Positions 52,841-62,200 of a stretch of DNA of 64,000 nucleotides are shown piece after piece. Each line of letters begins with the position of its first letter. Position 1 is the first letter of the stretch. The stretch is from assembly GCA_038321775.1 (NCBI GenBank), contig JBBQFI010000006.1, forward strand, positions 62,001 to 126,000, given 5' to 3'. The translations under genes were made by a program, and so were the position numbers. Source of the DNA: JBBQFI01 sp038321775 (GTDB taxonomy: Bacteria > Verrucomicrobiota > Verrucomicrobiia > Chthoniobacterales > UBA10450). Below the pieces are notes generated by a model, which saw only the letters and a list, made by a program, of their open reading frames with translations, ran no database searches and was not told the DNA's origin.

Positions 52841-53578
52841 ATGCCTAACGCAAGTTTTCTAAACGCAAAGAATAACGATCAGATCGCACCTTGTCTCTCG
52901 GTCGTTATGGCCGTGTTCAACGAGGAACGAACAGTTATTTCTGTTATACAGACCGTCTTGCAGCAGCGTCCGGTTCAAGAAATTATCATCGTGGATGATT
53001 CATCGAACGATAATACTTGGCCGGTTTTGCAGGAGTTTGCCAAAGGACAATCCCGGCTACGCTTGTTGCGACACGACAAGAACCGAGGCAAAGGCGCTGC
53101 GCTTCGGACCGGTTTTGAACACGCCGAGGCGCCTATCGTTATCATCCAGGACGCTGACCTCGAGTACGATCCTAACGAATATTACTTATTACTTAATCCC
53201 ATACTCTCCGGAAGGGCAGACGTCGTTTATGGCTCGCGCTTTGGCGGCCACGGTGCACATCGGGTTCTCTACTTTTGGCACTCGGTCGGTAACAGACTCC
53301 TTACCATGTTGTCGAATATGGGGACCAATCTTAATTTGGCCGACATGGAAACCTGTTACAAAGTCTTCAAACGCGAGATTCTCCGAAAAATCTCAATCGA
53401 GGAGAGTCGGTTCGGTTTTGAACCGGAGATTACCGCTAAAGTTGCCAGGCTCGGCGTGCGTATCTTCGAAGTACCCATTTCATACTACGGTCGGACCTAT
53501 GACGAAGGAAAGAAAGTGAGCTGGAAGGATGGTTTCAGTGCATTGCGATGCATCATCAAATATAATCTCCTCCGTTGA
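52841..53578 (+). CDS. DPM1-like family 2 glycosyltransferase (polyprenyl-phosphate sugar synthase type)
   Basis: 245 residues from ATG 52841; a GTG directly before it (52838) would add one residue. PCLSVVMAVFNEERTVISV, IIIVDDSSNDNT, KNRGKGAALRTGF, IVIIQDADLEYDP and YGSRFGG mark the DPM/DPG synthase subgroup, without C-terminal helices. It should make a sugar-phosphoryl-polyprenol donor, fitting the GT-C protein upstream. LADMETCYKVFKR and RFGFEPEITAKV are the acceptor-side blocks. It is followed by a broken methyltransferase gene. Confidence 0.9.
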   Translation: MPNASFLNAKNNDQIAPCLSVVMAVFNEERTVISVIQTVLQQRPVQEIIIVDDSSNDNTWPVLQEFAKGQSRLRLLRHDKNRGKGAALRTGFEHAEAPIVIIQDADLEYDPNEYYLLLNPILSGRADVVYGSRFGGHGAHRVLYFWHSVGNRLLTMLSNMGTNLNLADMETCYKVFKREILRKISIEESRFGFEPEITAKVARLGVRIFEVPISYYGRTYDEGKKVSWKDGFSALRCIIKYNLLR

Positions 53579-53612
53579 TGAGCCACGTGTGCTCTACTAT
53601 TGCCGACGCCAG

Positions 53613-54290
53613 TGAGTTCGAATTGGCGCGTTGCAAGAAGCGAGAAATTATCGCAACGCAATAATCAAAGAGTTTCGGAATTTTCTGAGCGGAAGTGGGC
53701 GCGGGTGTTGGTCAGCTGACCGAGGCGCTGCTCGGGTTGTCCGCAATTGATAAACTTATTTCCATCGAGCTCAACCCGGTATTTTGCGAACGTTTGGGGA
53801 TTTCATCCCTCGCCTTTCAATTGTTTGCGGAACAACCGCTGATCTCGTTCACCAATCCCAATGGAATGCTATTCTAAGTGTCAACGTTCTCGAACACATC
53901 GCTCACGACGAGGATGAGTTGAAGAACTATATGAGCTTTTGGCGGAGAGGAAGGGTGTCCTGTGCCTATTCGTCCCCGCGCGCCGCGAAATTTATTCCCT
54001 CATGGACCGTGACTTCGGGCATTTTCGGCGCTATAAGCGAAACGGCTTGAGAAGCAAGCTAGAGCACGCCGGTTTCAAAATCCTAACGTTGTGCTATTTC
54101 AACTTTATTGGTTATCTCGCCTAGTGGTTCAATTTTTGCTTGCTTAAAAACCGCAGTTTTAATCGAAATGCCATAACTTTTTTGATCGCATTCTTTTTCC
54201 AGCTTTTTATGCCTTTAAGTCCTTTCTCCGGCCACCAATTGGCCAAAGCCTTGTGGCCATTGCTTGTCCCTTCTAGGACTAAGGCCGCAC
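53613..54290 (+). pseudogene. frameshifted class I SAM methyltransferase
   Basis: Pieces of one protein lie in order in shifting frames. IGALQEARNYRNAIIKEF (from 53622) is followed by EVGAGVGQLTEALLGL (about 53690), then VNVLEHIAHDEDELKNYM (about 53880), LCLFVPARREIYSLMDRDF and FGHFRRYKRNGLRSKLEHAG (in 53939-54124). A TAG at 54122-54124 stands where relatives have Trp, and the tail continues as WFNFCLLKNRSF and FMPLSPFSGHQLAKALWPLL. At least three frameshifts and one stop are needed to read it. Intact relatives often follow a DPM1-like GT2 gene in this order, so a once-working partner was lost. Confidence 0.8.
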
Positions 54291-54342
54291 AACTATCGTC
54301 AAAAGATTGGTCTAGTTTCGTGATAAGAGTTTGCTCAAACGT

Positions 54343-55629
54343 ATGAAGATCAGTGTTGTGGGCCTCGGATATGTTGGCCTCCCTTTGGCGATCCAATTTG
54401 CGCGATGTGATGTCAGCGTCATCGGCTTGGATATCGACCAAACCAAAGTCGACATGATTAACAAAGCACAGAGTTATATTAAGCATATTGCCTCACAAAC
54501 CATTGAAGAGGTGACCCGAAACAACAAATTTTGTGCATCAACAGATTTCACAAGGATTAAAGAGACAGAGGCGGTCATTATTTGCGTACCGACACCTCTC
54601 AGTAAGAACAGAGAACCGGATATTTCTTTTATTATCGACACGGGACGCAGGATCGCGCCAAACCTATCGCGAGGATGCCTTGTAGTGTTGGAATCGACTA
54701 CCTATCCAGGAACCACAGACGAAGACCTGCGGGGGGTTCTTGAGGAAGGATCAGGTTTAAAAGCGGGCGTCGATTTCCATCTCGCCTTTTCACCGGAACG
54801 AGAAGATCCAGGAAATCCAAATAGCGTGGTAGCAACTATCCCGAAAGTCGTCGGCGGCCTGACTCCTGTCTGTTTGGACAAGGCTCTCGCTCTTTACTCC
54901 AAGGCCATCAAGCACCTTGTTCCCGTGTCGTCCTGTCGAGTAGCAGAAGCGGCGAAGTTACTCGAAAACATATTCCGCAGTGTAAATATCGCGCTAGTTA
55001 ACGAGCTCAAGCTTGTTTACGGCGCAATGGGCATCGATATCTGGGAGGTAATCAATGCGGCGAAAACCAAGCCGTTTGGTTTCATGCCTTTCTATCCGGG
55101 GCCCGGCCTCGGCGGCCACTGCATCCCAATTGATCCCTTTTACTTGACGTGGAAAGCGCGGGAATACGGAAAACATACGCGCTTTATTGAACTGGCGGGC
55201 GAGATCAACACTTCCATGCCAGAACATGTGATGCATCGGGTGGGAGATGCCTTGAACCATCAACAAAAATCCGTAAATGGCTCCAGCGTTCTCGTTCTAG
55301 GATTGGCCTATAAACCCGATGTTGACGACGAGCGTGAATCACCAAGTTACGTGCTCATGAACCTACTGCGAGAGCGCGGCGCGAAAGTCGAGTATCACGA
55401 CCCCTACGTCGCGACCATAGGACCTACAAGAGAGCATTCGCAATTCGCGGGGAAAAAATCAGTTACTTGGAATTCCAAAGTCGTAAGTGGGTTCGACTTA
55501 GTCTTGATCGCGACCAACCATGCCTGCGTAAACTATTACGAGCTTGCCGAGTGGGCGAAATGCATTGTGGATACTCGCAATGCTATGTCAGACATTCCTG
55601 CTAAATCAGGCAAAATCTGGAAAGCTTAG
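54343..55629 (+). CDS. UDP-N-acetylglucosamine/UDP-glucose 6-dehydrogenase family (WbpA/TviB-like)
   Basis: 428 residues from ATG 54343; a TTG at 54331 would add four. MKISVVGLGYVGLPLAIQFA is the NAD-binding start. FSPEREDPGN, IPKVVGG and the catalytic cysteine in PGPGLGGHCIPIDPFY are the blocks of the UDP-HexNAc 6-dehydrogenase group rather than of Ugd. It oxidises C6 to a uronic acid, the first step of UDP-ManNAc3NAcA synthesis; the later steps are at 2.5-5.2 and 10.8 kb. The substrate call is inference from family style and gene content. Confidence 0.87.
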   Translation: MKISVVGLGYVGLPLAIQFARCDVSVIGLDIDQTKVDMINKAQSYIKHIASQTIEEVTRNNKFCASTDFTRIKETEAVIICVPTPLSKNREPDISFIIDTGRRIAPNLSRGCLVVLESTTYPGTTDEDLRGVLEEGSGLKAGVDFHLAFSPEREDPGNPNSVVATIPKVVGGLTPVCLDKALALYSKAIKHLVPVSSCRVAEAAKLLENIFRSVNIALVNELKLVYGAMGIDIWEVINAAKTKPFGFMPFYPGPGLGGHCIPIDPFYLTWKAREYGKHTRFIELAGEINTSMPEHVMHRVGDALNHQQKSVNGSSVLVLGLAYKPDVDDERESPSYVLMNLLRERGAKVEYHDPYVATIGPTREHSQFAGKKSVTWNSKVVSGFDLVLIATNHACVNYYELAEWAKCIVDTRNAMSDIPAKSGKIWKA

Positions 55630-55717
55630 TAAGATGCGATCTGTGGTCGCTGGTGGTTCGGTGTTCTGCTGCAGGATTTAGAACCAACAACCCGGGAATC
55701 TCACTTTGACCGGTCGG

Positions 55718-56617
55718 ATGAAAAATCGCGCTATTACCAGCCCTATTACTGCAGGTATTCGCGAACCGAATAAAGCACAGCAACAACGAGTGATTGGTTT
55801 TGCTGTCTCTCTGGCGGTGCTAGCCCTGACGTTCAGTCGCCTGCTATTCGCTCTAGTGGTATATGCGCTACACAGCGATCTCCATTCGTATGTTATCTTA
55901 GTGCCCTTTATCTCTGCTTATGTTCTGTACATCGATCGCAACCAATTTTCTCAAACTTATCGTTCATCAATCGGTTGGGCGGTTCTTCCATTCGTGGGAG
56001 GATTGGCATCGTTAATCAGTCTTGTCGCAGACAAAAGCTTTCAGCCAACGTTAATCGCGCTTTCTTTTGTATGCTTCGTTATTGCATTGGGCTTTGTTTT
56101 CCTTGGCAAAGAATGGATGAAAGCCGCTACATTCTCTTTTGCTTTCCTCTTTTTTATGGTGCCGCTCCCGAACTCTGCAGCGACATGGCTAGAAACGATT
56201 TCAAAATTGGCTTCAGCCGACTGTGCGAGTTTCTTTCTGTCTCTTACAGGGACGCCGGTGTTGCGAAACGGCACTGTATTCCAATTGCCCGGGGTCGCGA
56301 TCGAAGTTGCCCAAGAATGCAGTGGTATCCGATCCAGTTGGATTCTCCTTATCGCGAGCATACTTACGGCGCATCTTTTTCTAACGAGACCTTTGAATCG
56401 ATTCTTGCTGGTCGCTGTCGCAATTCCGTTGGGAATTTTGCGCAACGGTTTTCGTATCGCAGTGATCGGACTTCTTTGCGTTTCGTTTGGACCACGTATG
56501 ATCCATAGTCCAATCCATACTCACGGAGGACCCCTCTTCTTCGCGTTGTCCTTGATCCCCTTATTTTTCTTCCTGTGGCTCCTCAGGAGAAAAGAAAATC
56601 TTCGGATCAATCGTTAG
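55718..56617 (+). CDS. xrt: exosortase
   Basis: 299 residues from ATG 55718; a TTG at 55706 would add four. About eight membrane helices. The three catalytic residues are visible: Cys201 in AQECSGIRSS, Arg246 in ILRNGFRIAVIG and His269 in IHTHGGPLFF. GTPVLRNGTVFQLPGVAIEV precedes the cysteine as in exosortases. These transpeptidase-like enzymes cut C-terminal PEP-CTERM-like signals and attach proteins to the surface EPS. It is a short form without a C-terminal EpsI domain. No protein in this window ends in a PEP-CTERM-like signal, so its targets must be elsewhere. Confidence 0.92.
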   Translation: MKNRAITSPITAGIREPNKAQQQRVIGFAVSLAVLALTFSRLLFALVVYALHSDLHSYVILVPFISAYVLYIDRNQFSQTYRSSIGWAVLPFVGGLASLISLVADKSFQPTLIALSFVCFVIALGFVFLGKEWMKAATFSFAFLFFMVPLPNSAATWLETISKLASADCASFFLSLTGTPVLRNGTVFQLPGVAIEVAQECSGIRSSWILLIASILTAHLFLTRPLNRFLLVAVAIPLGILRNGFRIAVIGLLCVSFGPRMIHSPIHTHGGPLFFALSLIPLFFFLWLLRRKENLRINR

Positions 56618-56654
56618 CAATATTTACGAAAAGTCCAAAAAACGTTAGGGAACA

Positions 56655-56768
56655 ATGCCGATAAATCGAGAAGTAGTTGCTCGAGACGGACCTCGCGCTT
56701 CCGCCTCGGGTGCTAATTGGCGCTCGTCCCGCTCTGTTTCTGTTGCTTTAGGGGCTACGTTGAAGTAA
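56655..56768 (+). CDS. small open frame, possible peptide
   Basis: 37 residues starting ATG 56655 with AGGG six bases upstream and ending before the Wza-type gene. Arg/Ser/Ala-rich (MPINREVVARDGP...). I know no relatives. It could be a short remnant or chance; included because of the ribosome-binding-like sequence and the otherwise empty gap of about 230 bases. Confidence 0.25.
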   Translation: MPINREVVARDGPRASASGANWRSSRSVSVALGATLK

Positions 56769-56848
56769 AAAAGAAAGAACTCAATTTACTCGCGTTCAAA
56801 AAAGGGCATGTAGCGTGGTAACCAAGCAATGAAAGACGGCCTTAAGTA

Positions 56849-57514
56849 ATGCAAATCTCACTCAATAATAAGGGCATCCGGGCAACCTGTTCGCGACAAG
56901 GAGCTAAAATCCGCGTTTCGTGGCGAAAGTTATTCCTCCTCGCAGGGCTGCTCATCGTAAGCATCTCATTGACCAGTTGTGAAACACCAGGCACTACATT
57001 TCCGCCGGAGCAAGCGATGGCCCCTACTTCGATCAACCTGGTTGCTGGCGATGTAGTTAAACTGACCTTTTCAGGAGCACCGGAACTCAACCAGTCCCAA
57101 AAACTTCGAGCGGATGGAAAGATCAATTTGCCGCTGATCGGTGAAGTTGATGCGGCGGGGAAATCGATCGGAAGCCTGCAAAGTGAGCTGGCGTTTAAAT
57201 ATAAATCGCAACTTCAGAACACAACCGTGGTCGTTACATTGGAAAGCAGCGTTACGCAGGTGGTAGTTTCTGGCGCTGTCAGTAAACCAGCGAAGCTTTC
57301 GTTCGATCGTCCAACAACAGTTTTTCAAGCTCTCATGGAAGCTGGAGGAGTGAACGAGTTTGGATCCCTCAAAAGGGTACACTTAATTCGCATTACCAAC
57401 GGTGAACAGCACACGCAGATCCTCGACCTCAGTCCAACCACGAGCGGTCAAACCACACGTCCTTTTTATGTTAAGGACGGGGACGTAATTTATATTCCCC
57501 AGAGTGCGTTTTAA
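56849..57514 (+). CDS. polysaccharide export lipoprotein (Wza/SLBB type)
   Basis: 221 residues. A signal with lipobox ends at LTSC, Cys44 being the lipid-anchored residue, which puts the protein in the outer membrane. The N-terminal polysaccharide-export domain (INLVAGDVVKLTFSGAPEL, LRADGKINLPLIGEV) is followed by one SLBB domain (TQVVVSGAVSKPAKLSF). It is shorter than E. coli Wza, having one SLBB domain and no C-terminal helix, as is common outside enterobacteria. A later in-frame start is possible because the stretch before the hydrophobic core (about 25 residues) is long. It is the only export lipoprotein in the locus. Confidence 0.88.
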   Translation: MQISLNNKGIRATCSRQGAKIRVSWRKLFLLAGLLIVSISLTSCETPGTTFPPEQAMAPTSINLVAGDVVKLTFSGAPELNQSQKLRADGKINLPLIGEVDAAGKSIGSLQSELAFKYKSQLQNTTVVVTLESSVTQVVVSGAVSKPAKLSFDRPTTVFQALMEAGGVNEFGSLKRVHLIRITNGEQHTQILDLSPTTSGQTTRPFYVKDGDVIYIPQSAF

Positions 57515-57532
57515 GCACTGAAGAATTAGTTA

Positions 57533-58864
57533 TTAGTTATAGTCGAGATTGTAAACCTCTACGAGGGCAACGCCGGTCGCACCGCCTTTACCGCGAACGA
57601 TAGCCGTGTATCGGCCCGGTTTCAGAGTAGCGATAATGGCCGACTCTCGATTGTCTGTCGGCGGAATTCTTGAAGCTATGATTTGTGTTTGTTGCGAACT
57701 CCGCCAGTTGTCGTTCGCGAAAATGAGAGAGCCATTGGCACCGCGTAACTCAAGCCATGGGTCCTTCAATGCATTAACGACACCACCTTTTGTCATCGAC
57801 GGTCCGAGGGCTCGAATGATAACTTTTGTGGGTTGATCGCCGCCGATTATAAACCCCCCGATGACCACGTTTTGTCCTCCGTCCACTCTGGCTCGGGTCG
57901 AAAGATTGACTAGATCCGAACTTGCTGGGTCGAGATCGTAAAGTTCAAATAACGCAACACCTGGAACTCCTGTCTTACTTTGCATCACGCATGTGTAATT
58001 CCCCGGAGCTAACTTGGTAACGATCGCTGATTCGAGATTATTGCTTGGCGGAATGCCGGTCGCCATGACTTCGGCGCGCTGGGTAGTCCAGTTATCGTTT
58101 GAAGCCAGTAAAGTCCCTTTTGAGTTATACAATCGGAGTAGAGGATCGATCATAGCACCCGTGACTCCCGCTTTTGCTAGGCTCGGGCCAATGCCACGAA
58201 TCACTATCTTTTTTGCTTTGTTTCCCGCTATGACGAAGCCACCAATCATGACGTCTTCACCAGTTCGCGCAAGGGCACGCGTAGATACGTTCAGCAGGCT
58301 TTGGCGGGCTGCGGGAGCGGGTGTTGGTGTAGGTGGCTGAACTCCTGGAGTTGGAGTTGGGGTATGAGTTGGCGTCGCGGTTGGTGTGGGCGTCGCAGTT
58401 GGTGTGGGCGTCGCAGTTGGCGTTGGGGTTGGAGTCGGCAGTCCTCCCGCGGAAGTGGTATATGAAAGCTCATTTGAGGGCGTGCTTTCCAAACCGACCG
58501 AATTGTATGCGATGACCGCGATGAAATAACGGGTACCGTCAGCCAGGTTGGAGATCGTTCCAGATGGTGTGCTCCCTGTGTCTACTTCCTGAGTGTAAGC
58601 GTGACTCGCAGTCCCGTATTGAATGCGATAGCCAGCGAGATCAGGTTCCGAGCCTGCACTCCAAGCTAGAGAAACGCTAGCTCCAGAGACGGAAAACGCC
58701 GTTGCAACAGAAGCGGTCCAGAGACAGGCCAAGCGCAGAAAGAACAAAACCAAATTACGGTTTGTGGGTTTAATTATGGTATTTATAGCAAACCATGTGC
58801 CGCTTTGATGGAAACCGAACAGTTTCGTGAGGACGCCGAACACGGAACGAGCCGCGTAACGCAA
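57533..58864 (-). CDS. secreted fibronectin-type protein with Pro-Thr linker and two C-terminal repeat domains
   Basis: 443 residues from TTG 58864; the signal-peptide-like segment LVLFFLRLACLWTASVATA begins near residue 39, so a later start is likely. One fibronectin III domain (about 65-140: LAWSAGSEPDLAGYRIQYG), a PT-rich linker (about 143-185), then two repeats of about 125 residues: NVSTRALARTGEDVMIGGF... and NLSTRARVDGGQNVVIGGF..., each ending VALFELYDLD or VALVEVYNLD. This repeat is widespread in secreted proteins of Verrucomicrobiota-like genomes. Its gene is the only large minus-strand one between 1 and 63 kb; it converges with the export gene and diverges from the TPR gene. Confidence 0.85.
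   Translation of the reverse strand: MRYAARSVFGVLTKLFGFHQSGTWFAINTIIKPTNRNLVLFFLRLACLWTASVATAFSVSGASVSLAWSAGSEPDLAGYRIQYGTASHAYTQEVDTGSTPSGTISNLADGTRYFIAVIAYNSVGLESTPSNELSYTTSAGGLPTPTPTPTATPTPTATPTPTATPTHTPTPTPGVQPPTPTPAPAARQSLLNVSTRALARTGEDVMIGGFVIAGNKAKKIVIRGIGPSLAKAGVTGAMIDPLLRLYNSKGTLLASNDNWTTQRAEVMATGIPPSNNLESAIVTKLAPGNYTCVMQSKTGVPGVALFELYDLDPASSDLVNLSTRARVDGGQNVVIGGFIIGGDQPTKVIIRALGPSMTKGGVVNALKDPWLELRGANGSLIFANDNWRSSQQTQIIASRIPPTDNRESAIIATLKPGRYTAIVRGKGGATGVALVEVYNLDYN
58381..58416 (-). repeat. two perfect 18-bp units in the Pro-Thr linker
   Basis: Two perfect adjacent 18-bp copies (58381-58398, 58399-58416) lie in the linker of the fibronectin-type gene. They are in frame, so unit change would alter linker length only. 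Confidence 0.8.
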
Positions 58865-59298
58865 AAGGGGGATTGACTGACCGGCGGCCTATGTAGGCCG
58901 AAATTTCAGTTTTGTTCGGACTGCGACCGACTCAAAGTGTGCAGCAGATCCTTCTCTCGTTGCGCTCCGCCGTGCGACGGGAGTTAATTTTGACCTTCGA
59001 GCGTGCGAGTCGTGTCCAGCCGGCGATTATTCCCTTTTATTTCTCGCAACGTTGAGTTTTCGTTTGGACGCTGCGGCTGACTAGCTAAGGCTAAACCGAT
59101 CTACGGTACAATTACCGAAAGCAATTTTGGCATTGAATGAGCTAATCAGGTCTTGTGCACCGACTGGAAGGAACCGAGGATTGCCGCGTCAATTGAACGG
59201 CAGCATCCAACCTGAAGAGGCGATTGTTAAGCACACGGCTCCCAGTTCACTGCAGAGGACAAGAATATCCTGTGCTACTCGCAGCAGCATCAACTCGC
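58865..59298. other. divergent intergenic stretch
   Basis: Roughly 430 bases between the minus-strand fibronectin-type gene and the plus-strand TPR gene, probably holding both promoters. The short plus-strand frame from 59127 is not convincing. The only structure noted is the inverted repeat at 58885-58900. Confidence 0.4.
58885..58900. promoter_or_regulatory. inverted repeat, candidate operator between divergent genes
   Basis: CGGCCTA (58885-58891) and TAGGCCG (58894-58900) are perfect reverse complements with a two-base spacer. The short spacer suits a dimer-binding site better than a hairpin. It lies about 20 bases upstream of the minus-strand gene start and about 400 before the TPR gene. 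Which gene it controls is unknown. Confidence 0.35.
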
Positions 59299-62200
59299 GT
59301 GCAACCCCGACTCTATAAGACTCTGACTCGCACGGTATTCGCCTTATTACTACTAGGGCTAGTCAGCGCATGCTCTGCTGAGGCAAAAAAGTCGCGCTTT
59401 TTTCAGCGCGCTGAGGATTACTTTAAATCCGGCGAGTACAACAAAGCCAAGATTGAGTACTTGAATTTGCTGCGCCTGGATCCTCAGAACACAATCGCGT
59501 ATGAGCGATTGGGTACTATTTGGCTAGAAGAGGGAGCGCCTCTTCGAGCCGGCCCATTCCTTCTTAAAGCTCGGGAGTTCGCGCCGAAAGATCTAAAAAA
59601 CCGGATACAACTTGCACGAGTATTCCTGTCGATCGGTGATGCGAAGAACGCGAGAAAAGAGGTAATTAACGTTCTCGGACAGTCTCCTCACGATGAAGAT
59701 GCTATCGTTCTTCTGGCAGAAACAGATCGCACGAAAGAAGAGATAGCTTATACAGAACAGGAGCTGCAAAAGTTTCAGGGCCAAAATAGCGCCTCTTATT
59801 TCCTGGCTTTGGCTAGTCTCGATTTTCAAAAAGGAGACACCACCTCGGCGGAAAACAATCTGCGACAAGCCGCGCAACTGAATCCCAAATCTCCTGATCC
59901 GCACCTTGCACTGGCGACAGCCTATCTGTTGGCCAAGAATTCCGACGCCGCTGGCATCGAACTGAAGCAAGCGGCCGAACTAGCGCCGGTTAGGTCGGTC
60001 GCCAAGGTAAAGTTTGCGGAATTCAAAGCACAGATCGGAGCGCTCGACGAGGCCAGGCAGCTTGTAAATCAGATTACAAATAAGGCGCCCGATTTTCTAC
60101 CCGCCTGGATGTTATCGGCGAAGATCGCCTTCTCCAAGCAAAAATATCAAGAAGCGGCTTCGCTTCTGGAAAATGTATTTAGTCAGGACTCGGAAAATAT
60201 TGATGCCCGCATGCTTCAAGCACAGATCTGGTTAGGACAGAACGAGGTTCGAAAAGCCACCGACAGCTTGGAGAAATTGAGTAAAGCATATCCAGGCATT
60301 CCGGGCATTCCATACCAACTTGCAACGCTTTACCTGCGGCAAAACAAATTTGAAGAAGCGGCTAATGCTCTCAAGCGAGCTATCACGCTGTATCCGGATT
60401 ACGTAGAAGCAATTTTACTGCTCGCACAGCTCGAAATCCGAAGTGGCGACACTCAATCGGCTATTCCGGCTGTGAACGACCTTCTAAAAAAGCGACCGGG
60501 CTTGCTACCTGCACAATTGATCCTCGCCGAAGCTTATCACGCAGCAGGTCGGCTGGATGATGCCGTGGCGGTCCTGCAAGCTCAAATTTCGACAGCTTCA
60601 CCAAACGCTCAGTCCTATTACATGCTTGGGCTGATTTTCCGCCAGCAAAACAAGAACGACGAAGCGCGCCAGGCCTTCGAAAAAGCGCGAACCATCGCCC
60701 CGGATAATGTGGCGACTTTAGATCAACTCGTGCAGATCGACATTGCGGCCAAGGATTTTGCAGCCGCGACGGAGAAGGCACAGAAGGAACTAGAGAGAGT
60801 CCCGAAATCGGCAGCGGCTCATCTCGTTCGAGCAAAGGTGTATGCGGCCGAGAAGAAATGGAGCGAGACCGAGGCCGTTCTCCAGAAGGCACTCGATCTG
60901 GATCCGAATCTCTCTGTTGCCTATGACCTACTGATTTCCGTTTACCTCGCTGAAGGCAAACTTAAGGAAGCGATCGGCCGTCTTGAGAGCCTACTGACAA
61001 AGAATCCCAAGAACGCCGCGGCGCTTATGACTGTAGCAATGCTTTACGAACAAACGAAAAACTCTGAAAAGGCGAAGGATGCATATGAAAAACTATTAGC
61101 GGTAAACCCCAACTTTGTTCCCGCTTTGAACAACCTTGCCTATTTGTTTGCTAATCGGCTAAAGAATCCGGACAAAGCATACGACCTAGCGATGAAGGCG
61201 CGACAACTCCAGCCAAGCGACGCTTCGGTAGCAGACACCTTGGGTTGGATTCTTTACAAAAAAGCTGATTACTCACATGCCTTAAACCTGCTTCAAGAAA
61301 GCGCGGGAAAGTTGGGCGATAATGCCGAGGTCCAGTTTCACCTGGGTATGGCCAATTACATGATGGGCCAAATCGAGCCCGCAAAGAAGGCACTGGAGCG
61401 CGCCGCGGCGAGCGCGACAGACTTCCCTGGCAAGGATGACTGTAAGCGGCGCCTGGCGCTGCTGGAGAACAAAGCAGAGATGTTCGGCGAAGCTTCCATC
61501 GACGAATTGAAAAAATTGCTAGAAGAACAGCCTAACGACCCAATAGCGCTTCAACGTATGGGAGGGCTATATGAGAAACGGGGGGCCTTCACGGAAGCAG
61601 CTTCGGCTTACGAACAAGCGCTTAAATTTAATTCGAAGCTCATCGCACCCACAATAAAGCTGGCTCAACTCAACGCTGGTCCGCTGAAAAGCCCAGACAA
61701 AGCCATGGTGTTTGCTAAAAAAGCCCGGGAATTGGCGCCAATGGATCTAAAAGTAACCGCGCTTTTAGGAGCCATAGCCTACCAGGTAGGTAAGTTCGAT
61801 TGGGCTTACAGTCTCTTGCAGAAAGGCGTGCGCGGCTTGCCTGATGATATGGCAACTCGACAAATGTATGCTTGGGCTGCTTACAGCTTGGGAAAGATGA
61901 CGGAGGCAAAACAATCGATGCAAACGATTTTGAAGACCGCTCACGATCCGAAACGGATCGAAGATGCGAAGTCGTTTTTATCGATGATCGCTCTCAATGA
62001 GACATCGACCGATCTGACCGCCTCCGAACCGAAAATCCAACGAATCTTGGGAGACGATCCTGATAATGTTCCCGCTTTGATGGTCAAAGCAAAGCTAGCG
62101 AAACAGCGCCATGACGATAAAGCGGCGCAAGACATTTACCGCCATGTTCTGGAGCGATATCCAGATTTTACGCCGGCGGAAAAAAACCTGGCCGCTCTTT

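Noticed and set aside
54121..54486. Minus-strand frame of 121 residues
   Set aside because: It overlaps the methyltransferase remnant and the start of the UDP-sugar dehydrogenase on the other strand, which explain the bases better.
55718..56617. Exosortase as a rhomboid or other membrane protease
   Set aside because: The Cys, Arg and His blocks in helices match exosortases, and no serine protease motif is seen.
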